Source of the DNA: Phytohabitans maris
GTDB taxonomy: Bacteria > Actinomycetota > Actinomycetes > Mycobacteriales > Micromonosporaceae
Reading direction: 5' to 3'
NCBI RefSeq assembly: GCF_031085175.1
Contig: NZ_JAVHUY010000040.1
Location: 33,751 to 97,750, forward strand
DNA length: 64,000 bases
This document shows positions 33,596 through 41,747 of this stretch, piece after piece. The position numbers were made by a program, and so were the translations under genes. Each line of letters opens with the position of its first letter. The first letter of the stretch is position 1. A model generated the notes under the pieces. That model worked only from the letters and a program-made list of their open reading frames with translations, was not told the DNA's origin and searched no databases.

Positions 33596-36298
33596 GTGAA
33601 CACAATCCTGCCCTTCATCGTCGCCGGCCTGGTCACGGGCTCGGTGCTCGGCCTCGCCGGGACCGGTCTGGTCCTGACCTACAAGACGTCCGGCATCTTC
33701 AACATCGGCCACGGCGCGATCGCGGCCGCCGCCGCGTTCTTGTTCTACTGGCTGCACATCGAGCACGATTGGCCGTGGTGGGCGGCCGGCGTCGTCGCGG
33801 TGCTCCTCTTCGGTCCCCTGACCGGCCTGGTGATGTCGGCGGTCAGCCTCAAGCTCAGCGGCCAACGGGCGGCCATGAAGGTGGTCGCCACGGTCGGCAT
33901 CGTGCTGCTGGTACAGGGACTCTCGACAGTCAAGTTCGGTTACAACGCGTTGCGCCCACCGCAGTTCCTGCCGGGCGGTACCAGGATCCACCGCATCTGG
34001 GGGGTGAACGTCACCCAGTCGCAGCTGATCATCGTCGCCATCTCCCTCGTCGCCGTCGCGGCGCTCTACTACTTCTTCCGGGTAAGCCGCACCGGCCTGG
34101 CCATGCGGGCCGTCGTCAACGACCCGGACCTCGTGGCGCTGCACGGGACCAGCCCGCAGGCGGTACAGCGGCTGTCCTGGTCGATCGGCGCGACGTTCGC
34201 GGCCCTGTCGGGCGTGCTGATCTCGCCGTTCGTCGGCATCGACGCGGTGACGATGACGTTCCTGGTGGTGTCGGCCTTCGGCGCCGCGGCGATCGGCGGC
34301 TTCTCCAGCATCCCGCTGACCTACCTCGGCGCGCTGGCCATCGGCGTGGCGACGAACCTGATCACGAAGTACGCGGTCGACTGGGACCAGCTGCAGGGCG
34401 TGGCCGCGGCGCTCCCGCTGATCGTGCTTCTGGTCGCCCTGCTGGTGATCCCCAGACGCAAGCTCGACCCACCCGCTCGGGCCGAGCAGCCGCCGAAGAT
34501 CCCGTACCACGGTCCGCCCACCACGCGGATCGTGGCCGGCGTCGTCGTGCTCGCCTTCCTGCTGCTCGCCCCGCAGATCTTCGCCGGCAGCCTGACACAC
34601 CTGACGGTCGGCCTGACCCAGGCGATCGTGCTGCTGTCGCTCGGGCTCCTCGTGCGTACCGCGGGCATGGTCTCGCTCTGCCAGGCCATCTTCGCCGCCA
34701 TCGGAGCGGTGACCTTCGCGCAGCTCAGTGAGCGGCTCGACCTGCCCTGGGTGGTCGGCGTGCTGCTGGCCGCGCTCGTCGTGGTACCCGTCGCCGCGCT
34801 GCTGGCGCTGCCGGCGATCCGGCTGCAGGGGCTGTTCCTGGCGCTCGCCACGCTGGGCTTCGGCCTCTCGGTCGAAGGGTGGCTCTACACCAAGGACTGG
34901 TTCTTCGGCACCACCGGCACCGGCCGGCCGATGCCCCGGCCCGGCGGGATGGCGAGCGGCGAGCGCTACTACTACGTCGTCCTGGCCTTCTTCGTGGTCG
35001 CCGCGCTCGTCATGGTGATGATCCATCAGAGCCGCCTGGGGCGGATGCTGCGCGGACTCTCCGAGGCCCCGCTCGCCGTCCGGACGCTCGGCCTCAACGC
35101 CAACCTGCTCCGGATGGTCGTGTTCTGCATCGCCGGCTACATCGCGGGCGTGGGCGGCGTGCTCTACGGCTCCACGGTGAACTACGTGGTCCTCGGCGAC
35201 GGCTACTTCGCCGCCTACTACTCGCTCGTACTGGTGGCCACCCTCGCGCTGATGCCCTTCCGCGAGCCGTGGTACTCCGTGGTCGCGGTCGTCGCCGCGC
35301 TCATCCCCGCGTACTGGCACAGCGTCGACTCCAACTCGTGGCTCAACGTGATCTTCGGCTTCTTCGCGGTGCTGATCGCCACCCAGGGCGGTGCGGACAC
35401 CCTGCCGCGACGGGCGCGCGACTTCCTCGACCGGCACTTCGGCAGGAAAGCGCCGGCGCCTGCGGTCGAGGTGGCCGACGACCCGTGGCGGCTCCCGGCC
35501 CACGCCACCGGCCTCGAAGTGCGCGACCTGACGATCCGCTACGGCGGGCGTACGGCGCTGGACGAGGTCTCCCTGCGTGCCCCGGTCGGCCAGATCACCG
35601 GCCTGATCGGGCCGAACGGCGCCGGCAAGACCACCCTGTTCAACGCCGCCAGCGGGCTGCTGACGCCCTCCACTGGGCAGGTCTTCCTGCACGGCAACGA
35701 CGTCACGCAGCTGAACGCGGCCGCTCGCGGCCGGCGCGGTCTGGGCCGCACCTTCCAGCTGATGCAGCTCGCGGACTCGCTGACGGTCGGCCAGAACGTC
35801 GCGCTCGGCGTCGAGTCGGGGCTGGCCGGCTCCAACCTGCGCGGCCAGCTGGTCGCCTCGCGCGCCGAGCGCCGGGCGACGCTCGACGCGGCCGAGTACG
35901 CGATGGAGCTGTGCGGCATCGCCGACCTGCGCGACCTGCCGGCCGGGGCGCTCTCGACCGGCCAGCGCCGGCTCGTGGAGCTGGCCCGGTGCCTGAGCGG
36001 CCCGTTCGACCTGCTGCTGCTCGACGAACCCTCTTCCGGCCTCGACTCGGTCGAGACGGCGCGGTTCGGCCAGACCCTGGTCGACGTGGTCGAGACCCGC
36101 CGCTGCGGCATCCTGCTCGTGGAGCACGACATGGCCCTGGTGCTGCGGGTCAGCGCCGACATCTACGTCCTGGACTTCGGCAAGCTGCTGTTCCACGGCA
36201 CACCGGCGCAGGTCCGCAACAGCCCGGTCGTCCAGGCCGCGTACCTCGGCTCCGAGACGGAGACCGCCGAAGAGCTGATCGAGGAGGTCGTGCGATGA
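33596..36298 (+). CDS. ABC transporter: LivH-LivM-LivG fusion (permease-permease-ATPase)
   Basis: A 900-residue fusion of three components of a branched-chain amino acid class (HAAT) ABC importer. Residues about 1-290 are LivH (TYKTSGIFNIGHGAIAAAAA), about 310-615 are LivM (TAGMVSLCQAIFAAIGAV, MLRGLSEAPLAVRTLGL), and about 640-900 are the LivG ATPase: Walker A GLIGPNGAGKTTLFN, signature LSTGQRRLVELARCL (Thr for the usual second residue), Walker B LLLLDEPSSGLD. Normally these are three genes. GTG 33596 is chosen for the GAGGT before it and the hydrophobic start NTILPFIVAGL. It overlaps livF. It is the likely importer of the island's substrate. Confidence 0.92.
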   Translation: MNTILPFIVAGLVTGSVLGLAGTGLVLTYKTSGIFNIGHGAIAAAAAFLFYWLHIEHDWPWWAAGVVAVLLFGPLTGLVMSAVSLKLSGQRAAMKVVATVGIVLLVQGLSTVKFGYNALRPPQFLPGGTRIHRIWGVNVTQSQLIIVAISLVAVAALYYFFRVSRTGLAMRAVVNDPDLVALHGTSPQAVQRLSWSIGATFAALSGVLISPFVGIDAVTMTFLVVSAFGAAAIGGFSSIPLTYLGALAIGVATNLITKYAVDWDQLQGVAAALPLIVLLVALLVIPRRKLDPPARAEQPPKIPYHGPPTTRIVAGVVVLAFLLLAPQIFAGSLTHLTVGLTQAIVLLSLGLLVRTAGMVSLCQAIFAAIGAVTFAQLSERLDLPWVVGVLLAALVVVPVAALLALPAIRLQGLFLALATLGFGLSVEGWLYTKDWFFGTTGTGRPMPRPGGMASGERYYYVVLAFFVVAALVMVMIHQSRLGRMLRGLSEAPLAVRTLGLNANLLRMVVFCIAGYIAGVGGVLYGSTVNYVVLGDGYFAAYYSLVLVATLALMPFREPWYSVVAVVAALIPAYWHSVDSNSWLNVIFGFFAVLIATQGGADTLPRRARDFLDRHFGRKAPAPAVEVADDPWRLPAHATGLEVRDLTIRYGGRTALDEVSLRAPVGQITGLIGPNGAGKTTLFNAASGLLTPSTGQVFLHGNDVTQLNAAARGRRGLGRTFQLMQLADSLTVGQNVALGVESGLAGSNLRGQLVASRAERRATLDAAEYAMELCGIADLRDLPAGALSTGQRRLVELARCLSGPFDLLLLDEPSSGLDSVETARFGQTLVDVVETRRCGILLVEHDMALVLRVSADIYVLDFGKLLFHGTPAQVRNSPVVQAAYLGSETETAEELIEEVVR

Positions 36299-37050
36299 CC
36301 GGCCAGCGGACCATGGCCGCCACGGGCGCGGTCGCGACGGCGGACGCTCCGGCGCTCGAACTGCGCGGCGTGAGCGCCAGCTACGGCCAGACGGCGGTGC
36401 TGCGCGACGTGTCGCTACGGGTCGCGCCCGGCTCGGTGACCGCGCTGATCGGACCGAACGGGGCCGGCAAGACCACCTCGCTGCGGGTGGCGTCCGGACT
36501 GATGAGACCCTCCTCGGGCCAGATCCTGCTGCGGGGTACCGACGTCACCCGCCGCCCGGCCGCGCGCCGGGCGAAGAGCGGGCTCTGCCACGTTCCGGAA
36601 GGGCGCGGCGTCTACCGCAACCTCACCGTCCGGGAGAACCTGCTCATGCAGTCGACCTCCCACGACCCGCGCGAGACCATCGAGATCGCCACCGGTGTCT
36701 TCCCGCGACTGGGCGAGCGGCTGTCGCAGAAGGCGGGCACCCTGTCCGGCGGCGAGCAGCAGATGCTGGCGCTCTCCGCGGCGTACGTGGCCAGGCCGAG
36801 CATCGTGCTCGTCGACGAGCCGTCACTCGGACTCGCCCCGATCATCGTCGACGCCGTCTTCGAGTTCCTCAAGACCCTGCGCACCAACGGCGTCGCCCTG
36901 CTCTGCGTCGACCAGTACGCCCTGCGCACGCTCGCCATCGCCGACCACGCCTACGTCCTACGCCGCGGCGAGATCGTCTACGACGGCGCGGCGGCGGGGC
37001 TGGTCGACGACAACATGTTCGAGAAGTACGTCGGCGAGGGGACGCACTAG
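36295..37050 (+). CDS. livF: ABC transporter ATP-binding protein, LivF type
   Basis: A 251-residue ATPase subunit of the same HAAT importer. Walker A is ALIGPNGAGKTTSLRVA, the signature LSGGEQQMLALSAAYVA, Walker B IVLVDEPSLGLAP, and the switch His is replaced by Gln in LLCVDQYALRTL (LivF often has VEQ here). Its ATG overlaps the LivG stop by ATGA, giving coupled translation. It pairs with the ATPase domain fused to the permeases. Transcription probably ends in the long hairpin at 37156-37216. Confidence 0.93.
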   Translation: MTGQRTMAATGAVATADAPALELRGVSASYGQTAVLRDVSLRVAPGSVTALIGPNGAGKTTSLRVASGLMRPSSGQILLRGTDVTRRPAARRAKSGLCHVPEGRGVYRNLTVRENLLMQSTSHDPRETIEIATGVFPRLGERLSQKAGTLSGGEQQMLALSAAYVARPSIVLVDEPSLGLAPIIVDAVFEFLKTLRTNGVALLCVDQYALRTLAIADHAYVLRRGEIVYDGAAAGLVDDNMFEKYVGEGTH

Positions 37051-37155
37051 ACATACCCCGGTCCGCGCCACCCGAAGCCACCAAGCGGCGCGCGCCCTTG
37101 ACCGATGGCGGCGCTGTCCGCCCGTGGCGGATCGCATGGTCAGGCGTCGAGACGG

Positions 37156-37216
37156 GACCAGCGGTACCACAGATACGTTATGGCGGCTTCATAACGTACC
37201 TGTGGTACCGCTGGTC
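37156..37216. terminator. Very long near-perfect hairpin between livF and the receptor gene
   Basis: Arms of 27 bp (37156-37182 and 37190-37216, starting GACCAGCGGTACC) match at 26 of 27 positions around a 7-nt loop. It lies between convergent livF and the receptor gene and ends 16 bp before the latter's stop. A bidirectional terminator is the simple reading; the length is unusual. Confidence 0.75.
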
Positions 37217-37231
37217 GAAGCGGCCGGCTGG

Positions 37232-38503
37232 TCAGTACCCGATGCAGGTGCTGGCCAGGTCGCCGGTGGCGCCGTTGCCTGGCGTTCCCTCGACCGGGAG
37301 GCTCTTGGGGTTTTCGTCACCGGCGTTGTAGCTGAACAACCAGCTGCATCCGACCGGCTTGGAGGGCTGGCCCTCGGTGAACGTGACCGGCTCGGGCAGC
37401 AGGCCGCCGAGTGTCTCGTCCTTGACCGCGTACATCGCCGTCAGGATGCTGGCGCGGTCGATCGTCGCCGGCTTGGCCGTCTCCATCGCCTTCTTGAACA
37501 GCTCCAGCATCGCCCAGACGGAGGTGGTGTTGCCGCCCTGCCACTGGGTGTCCGGCGAGTACTGCTTCATCGCCTGCCGGTACGTCTCCACCTTCGGGTC
37601 GTCGGCCCACCAGGGGAAGCCCTGGCTGCTGCCGGCGGTCTGCGCCCCCGAGACCTCGGCGACCTTCGCCTGGTCGAAGCCGGAGTTCATCATCGACCAC
37701 TTGCCCTGGTAGCCCTGCTGGAGGCAGTCGGCCATCACCCGGGCACCGGTCGCGATGCCGATGTTCATCGCGATCACGTCGACGCCCTTGCCGACGTACG
37801 ACAGGCACTCGGCGGTGTAGTTGGCGGCCGACGCGGAGAAGAGCTGCACGTTCTCCGTCTGCAGGCCGACCTCCTTGGCGTACGCGATCGCCTTGCCGCC
37901 GTTCTCCTGGCAGACGGCCACCTCGGCGCAGGCGGCCCAGGCGAACTTGGTGCCCCCGGCCGTCCTGGCGACCTGGACGTACGCCTTGACGGTGTAGGTG
38001 GAGCCGGAGACGGGCTGGAACGTGCCCGGCACGTTCGCCCAGAGCAGGTCGCTGGAGCCGCCGCCGCTGAGGATCGGGGTGTCGACGTCCGTGAGCATCT
38101 TGCCCATCGCACCCTCGGCGACCAGGTCGGTGAGGAGGATCGCGTCGCTCTCGTCGTTGTCGAGGAAGTTCTGCACCACCGAGGTGGCGCCCGGAACGGT
38201 GTTCTTGGTGTCCACGATCTCGAACTCGACCGGGTGCCCGTCCACGCCGCCGTGGGCGTTCGTGTACTTCGCCCAGGCCTGCGCCACGCCGGCGCCGTTG
38301 AGGCCGTTGCTCGCCTGCGGGCCGGACTGCGAGGCGGCATAGCCGATCTTGATGGGTTCTCCGGTGAGGTTGCTCGTGGTTCCGGAATCGGTGCCGGACG
38401 ACGCGTCGCTGTCGTCGCCGCACGCGGTCAGTGCCAGACAGGCAGCCGCGGCGACGGCGACGAGCCGCGTTGCCCGCTTGTGAGCGTGGGTACTGGGTGC
38501 CAC
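37232..38503 (-). CDS. ABC transporter substrate-binding lipoprotein, LivJ/Peripla_BP_6 type
   Basis: A 423-residue receptor lipoprotein: signal peptide RATRLVAVAAAACLALTAC with lipobox LTAC (Cys28), then a Ser/Thr/Asp linker and a type I periplasmic binding fold (IKIGYAASQSGPQASNGLNG, VDTKNTVPGATSVVQNFLDN). It should be anchored outside and feed the convergent liv permease. The binding cleft features of amino acid receptors are not evident, in keeping with a different ligand. It is transcribed opposite to the liv operon, from the regulatory region shared with P450-C. Confidence 0.92.
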   Translation of the reverse strand: MAPSTHAHKRATRLVAVAAAACLALTACGDDSDASSGTDSGTTSNLTGEPIKIGYAASQSGPQASNGLNGAGVAQAWAKYTNAHGGVDGHPVEFEIVDTKNTVPGATSVVQNFLDNDESDAILLTDLVAEGAMGKMLTDVDTPILSGGGSSDLLWANVPGTFQPVSGSTYTVKAYVQVARTAGGTKFAWAACAEVAVCQENGGKAIAYAKEVGLQTENVQLFSASAANYTAECLSYVGKGVDVIAMNIGIATGARVMADCLQQGYQGKWSMMNSGFDQAKVAEVSGAQTAGSSQGFPWWADDPKVETYRQAMKQYSPDTQWQGGNTTSVWAMLELFKKAMETAKPATIDRASILTAMYAVKDETLGGLLPEPVTFTEGQPSKPVGCSWLFSYNAGDENPKSLPVEGTPGNGATGDLASTCIGY

Positions 38504-38575
38504 TTCGTGTGCTCCTAGTTGTGATGCCGGGCCCCCGCCGGTCGGCGGGCAACTAACCTAGGAGTACATCAAGTA

Positions 38576-38600
38576 GCACAGTGCTTGTCCATCACTGTGC
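38576..38600. promoter_or_regulatory. Inverted repeat GCACAGTG-N9-CACTGTGC in the receptor/P450-C control region
   Basis: Perfect 8-bp arms around a 9-nt centre lie in the 210-bp space between the divergent receptor gene and P450-C, some 75 bp before the receptor start. It could be a second regulator's operator or a leader hairpin of the receptor transcript. AGTAGCACAG in its left arm resembles half of the island motif on the reverse strand. Confidence 0.45.
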
Positions 38601-38647
38601 CAAAACTAGAGCACAAGAGCAATCTAGTCGGTACCTGCGGCGCGGGG

Positions 38648-38662
38648 TTCTAATTGTGTTAG
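38648..38662 (+). promoter_or_regulatory. Island operator site 2
   Basis: TTCTAATTGTGTTAG, with TGTTAGTGT as extended -10-like sequence and TACAAT (38670-38675) just downstream. The core CTAATTGTGTTAG is nearly palindromic (CTAA at one end, TTAG at the other). It sits about 50 bp before the P450-C start. Confidence 0.65.
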
Positions 38663-38713
38663 TGTCCGGATACAATGATGCTTCAGGCCGCGCCGGCGGA
38701 CGGAGAGATGAGC

Positions 38714-39916
38714 ATGTCATCGATGCTGGAGAGGGCCGAGGCCCACGGACTCCCGGTCCACACCTTCGACCTGGAGCATGACGAGCGCCTGGGGGTGGAC
38801 CCGTTCGCCGTCTGGGACGAGGCGACGAAGGTGGGCGGCCTCTTCTACAGCCCGGCCAACCGCGGCTTCCTCGTGGCCGCCGACTTCGAGACGGTTCGGC
38901 ACGTGCTGCAGGACTCCAAGGTCTGGTCGAACCTGCCCAGCACGATCGTCTACACCAAGGAGCAGGTGGATCTGGACGTACCGCCGCTGACCATGGACCC
39001 GCCGGACCACACCCGGTACCGCCGGGCGCTCGCGCCGCTGTTCAGCCCCAAGGCGGTGGCCCACCTGGAGCCGCGGATCCGGGAGATCTCGCACGAGCTG
39101 GTCGACCGGATCCTCGCGCAGGGCACCTGCGACTTCACCAAGGACTTCGCGGCCAAGCTGCCGGCCCTGTTCTTCCTCGAATGGCTCGGCCTCGGCACCG
39201 AGGACGTCGACCGGATGTTCCACCTGGCCGAGCGGGCGACGTTCGAGTTCCCGACCCAGGAGGAGCGCGACGACATCGAGGCGCGGATCGACGCCATCGT
39301 CCGCGGCGCCATCCGCGACCGCCGCGACGACCCCCGAAACGACCTGGCCAGCGCGTTCGTGAGGATGCGCGCCGAGGGGCAGGAGATCCCGGAGGACATC
39401 GTCGTCGGCATGGCGAAGCTGGCCTTCATCGCCGGTCAGGAGACCACCTCGACGCAGCTGGGCTACATCATGTGGCACCTGGCGCGAAACCCCGCCGACC
39501 GGCAGTTGCTGGTCGACGACCCGAGCCGGATCCCGGACGCCGTCGAGGAGCTCATGCGCTTCTACAACACGGGCGGGTCGAGCGGTCGGGTCGCCAAGGA
39601 GGACGGCGAGCTCAACGGCTTCCCGGTGAAGGCGGGCGACCGCATCTTCATCGCGCGCTGCGGCGCCGACCGGAAGCTGGCGCCGCAGGTCCAGCTCACC
39701 CGCAGCGGCGTCCCGCACTCGGCATTCGGGCTCGGGATCCATCGCTGCATCGGCTCGCACGTCGCCCGGATCGAGATGCGGATCGGCCTGGAGGTGTGGC
39801 ACGAGCGGATCCCGAACTACCGGGTGCCCGCGGACTTCGTCGCCGGCCACCGCTACGGCAGCTTCATGCAGCAGCTGCTGAGCCTCCCGCTCGAGCTGGC
39901 GCCGGCGGACCGCTGA
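38714..39916 (+). CDS. Cytochrome P450 (P450-C)
   Basis: A 400-residue class I P450. The I helix AFIAGQETTSTQ (Gln-Glu-Thr-Thr) is at about 237-248, ExxR is EELMR (278-282) and the heme loop is FGLGIHRCIG with Cys345. The segment before the heme loop (ARCGADRKLAPQVQLTRSGV) is a few residues shorter and less conserved than usual. ATG 38714 lies 6 bp after GGAGAG; ATG 38708 and 38675 are in frame. A 3Fe-4S ferredoxin gene follows after 24 bp and is its natural electron donor. Confidence 0.92.
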   Translation: MSSMLERAEAHGLPVHTFDLEHDERLGVDPFAVWDEATKVGGLFYSPANRGFLVAADFETVRHVLQDSKVWSNLPSTIVYTKEQVDLDVPPLTMDPPDHTRYRRALAPLFSPKAVAHLEPRIREISHELVDRILAQGTCDFTKDFAAKLPALFFLEWLGLGTEDVDRMFHLAERATFEFPTQEERDDIEARIDAIVRGAIRDRRDDPRNDLASAFVRMRAEGQEIPEDIVVGMAKLAFIAGQETTSTQLGYIMWHLARNPADRQLLVDDPSRIPDAVEELMRFYNTGGSSGRVAKEDGELNGFPVKAGDRIFIARCGADRKLAPQVQLTRSGVPHSAFGLGIHRCIGSHVARIEMRIGLEVWHERIPNYRVPADFVAGHRYGSFMQQLLSLPLELAPADR

Positions 39917-39940
39917 CCAGCGCTTCCAGAGAGGATCGAC

Positions 39941-40135
39941 ATGAACTTCGTCATCGACACGTCCCTCTGCTCGGGACACGGCCGCTGCTACACCCTGGCG
40001 CCGGAGTGGTTCGACGCCGACGACATCGGCTACGGCCAGGTCAAGGACGAGCCGGTACCGACCGGTGAGCGCGCCCGCATGGGAGACATCGTCGCCGCCT
40101 GCCCCGAGGGGGCGATCTCGATCAAGGAGGGCTGA
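39941..40135 (+). CDS. 3Fe-4S ferredoxin (Fdx-1), P450 partner
   Basis: A 64-residue single-cluster ferredoxin. Cluster ligands are Cys10 and Cys16 in LCSGHGRC and the distal Cys in AACPEGAI (near 54). Position four of the CxxxxxC loop is His, giving CxxHxxC, which is one of the recognised variants among actinobacterial P450 ferredoxins with a 3Fe-4S cluster. It lies 24 bp behind P450-C in the same operon. Electrons would come from the FprB-type reductase at 44967. Its stop lies 4 bp from that of the convergent GMC-2 gene. Confidence 0.93.
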   Translation: MNFVIDTSLCSGHGRCYTLAPEWFDADDIGYGQVKDEPVPTGERARMGDIVAACPEGAISIKEG

Positions 40136-40139
40136 GCCG

Positions 40140-41747
40140 TCAGCCGTTCTCAGCCCGGATGATGTCGGCGGCGATCCAGGCGAGCGCCATCGTCGGCGCG
40201 TTGTTGTTGCCCGACGGCTGGTCCCGGAAGACCGACGCGTCGACCACGCGCAGCCCATCGGCCCCGCGCACCCGCAGCGAGGCGTCCACCACGTCGTCGG
40301 GCGCCGGCCCGATCGCGCAGGTGCCGAGGCCGTGGGCGCCCGCCACGCCCTTGTTCCGCCCGTACTCGACGATGTCGGCATCGTCCACCACGAGCGGGCC
40401 GGGCTGCAACTCCTCGGCCACGAACCGGGCGAACGGCTCGGTCGCCACGATCTCCCGGGCCCGCCGTACCGCCTTGACCAGCATCGCGCGGTCATGCTCG
40501 GTGGAGAGGAAGTTGGGCTCGAGGCGGGGCGCGTCGTCCAGCCCCGGACCGGTGATGTGCAGCGAGCCGGTGCTCGTCGGGTAGAGCGGGTAGGTCACGT
40601 ACTTGGCGCCGGGGTGCTTGTCGACCACCATCCGCCCGGTCATCGGGTTGACGGCGGAGGTCGAGATCGGCGTGAAGAAGCACTGGGTGTCGGGTGCCGG
40701 CGAATCCGGGTCGGACCGGTAGATCCCGCTGACCGCGTAGCCGCCGTGCGCGATCATGCCCGAGCGGCTGAAGAGGTACTTGAAGCCGGTCCACAGGTAG
40801 CGTGCCTGGCTGGACGCCTCGGCGTTGTAGCCGCGCACGCCGGTCAGCCGGTACTGGAGCAGGATGCCGCGGTGCTCCTTGAAGTTCTCGCCGACCTTGG
40901 GGCTGGCGACCACGACCGGCACACCGGCCTCGGCCAGCACGTCGGGGTTTCCGATCCCGGAGCGCTCCAGCAGCAGCGGCGAGTCGAACGCCCCGCCGGC
41001 GACGAGGACCTCCTTGCGGGCCGAGTAGGTCACCGTGCCGCCCGCGCGCCGGCAGCGGATGCCGGTCACCCGGCTGCCGGAGAACACCAGCGTCTCGGCC
41101 TCGGTGTGCGTGGCCACGCTGAGGTTCGCCCGGCGCCGCGCCGGCCGCAGGAACGCCTTGGCGGCGCTCATCCGCGTGCCTCGCCTGATGTTGGAGGCGA
41201 CGTACGAGACCCGGTCGTCCCCGCTTGCGTTCATGTCCCGCTGGAAGGCGATGCCGTGCCGCTCCATCGCGGCGATGAGCGCGTCGCAGGCCTCCTCGCG
41301 CGGGCCCGCGATCTCGATGTCGACCGGGCCGTCACCGCCGCGCACCTCGTTTCCGCCGAGCTGGTGCCGCTCGATCCGGCGGTACGCCTCGACGAAGCGC
41401 GCCCAGTTCCAGCCCTTGTTGCCGGCCGCCTCCCAGGCGTCGTAGTACGGCGCCCAGCCGCGGTTCCACACCATGCCGTTGATGGTGGTGGAGCCGCCGA
41501 GCACCCGACCCCGGACCAGCGACTCGGTGTGGCCGTCGCCGAAGGCCTGGGTGGTGAACGCCTTGGCGTACCTGGGGTTGTTGAGGGTGAAGTAGAAGCC
41601 CTTCGGGACCAGATGCACGGGGTTGGTGTCGGTGCCGCCGGCCTCGACGAGCAGGACGCTCGTACCCGGGTCCGCGGAGAGCCGGTTGGCCAGGACGCAG
41701 CCGGCCGCACCGGCGCCGACGATGACGTAGTCGAAGGCGCCGGACAT
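40140..41747 (-). CDS. GMC family FAD-dependent oxidoreductase (GMC-2)
   Basis: A 535-residue alcohol oxidoreductase. FAD motif DYVIVGAGAAGCVLANRLS starts at residue 6, RGRVLGGSTTINGMVWNRGW is near 80, the catalytic His is in GAHGLGTCAIGP (near 468) and the Asn in QPSGNNNAPTMALAW. It is a paralogue of GMC-1, most alike around LVPKGFYFTLNNPRYAKAF. ATG 41747 shares one base with the stop of the upstream monooxygenase gene (TGATG), so they are coupled. It probably oxidises an alcohol formed by the P450s. Confidence 0.92.
   Translation of the reverse strand: MSGAFDYVIVGAGAAGCVLANRLSADPGTSVLLVEAGGTDTNPVHLVPKGFYFTLNNPRYAKAFTTQAFGDGHTESLVRGRVLGGSTTINGMVWNRGWAPYYDAWEAAGNKGWNWARFVEAYRRIERHQLGGNEVRGGDGPVDIEIAGPREEACDALIAAMERHGIAFQRDMNASGDDRVSYVASNIRRGTRMSAAKAFLRPARRRANLSVATHTEAETLVFSGSRVTGIRCRRAGGTVTYSARKEVLVAGGAFDSPLLLERSGIGNPDVLAEAGVPVVVASPKVGENFKEHRGILLQYRLTGVRGYNAEASSQARYLWTGFKYLFSRSGMIAHGGYAVSGIYRSDPDSPAPDTQCFFTPISTSAVNPMTGRMVVDKHPGAKYVTYPLYPTSTGSLHITGPGLDDAPRLEPNFLSTEHDRAMLVKAVRRAREIVATEPFARFVAEELQPGPLVVDDADIVEYGRNKGVAGAHGLGTCAIGPAPDDVVDASLRVRGADGLRVVDASVFRDQPSGNNNAPTMALAWIAADIIRAENG

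Noticed and set aside
37156..37216. Phage attachment site or IS end
   Set aside because: No integrase, transposase or target duplication is nearby, and the dyad sits exactly at a convergent gene junction, which fits termination better.
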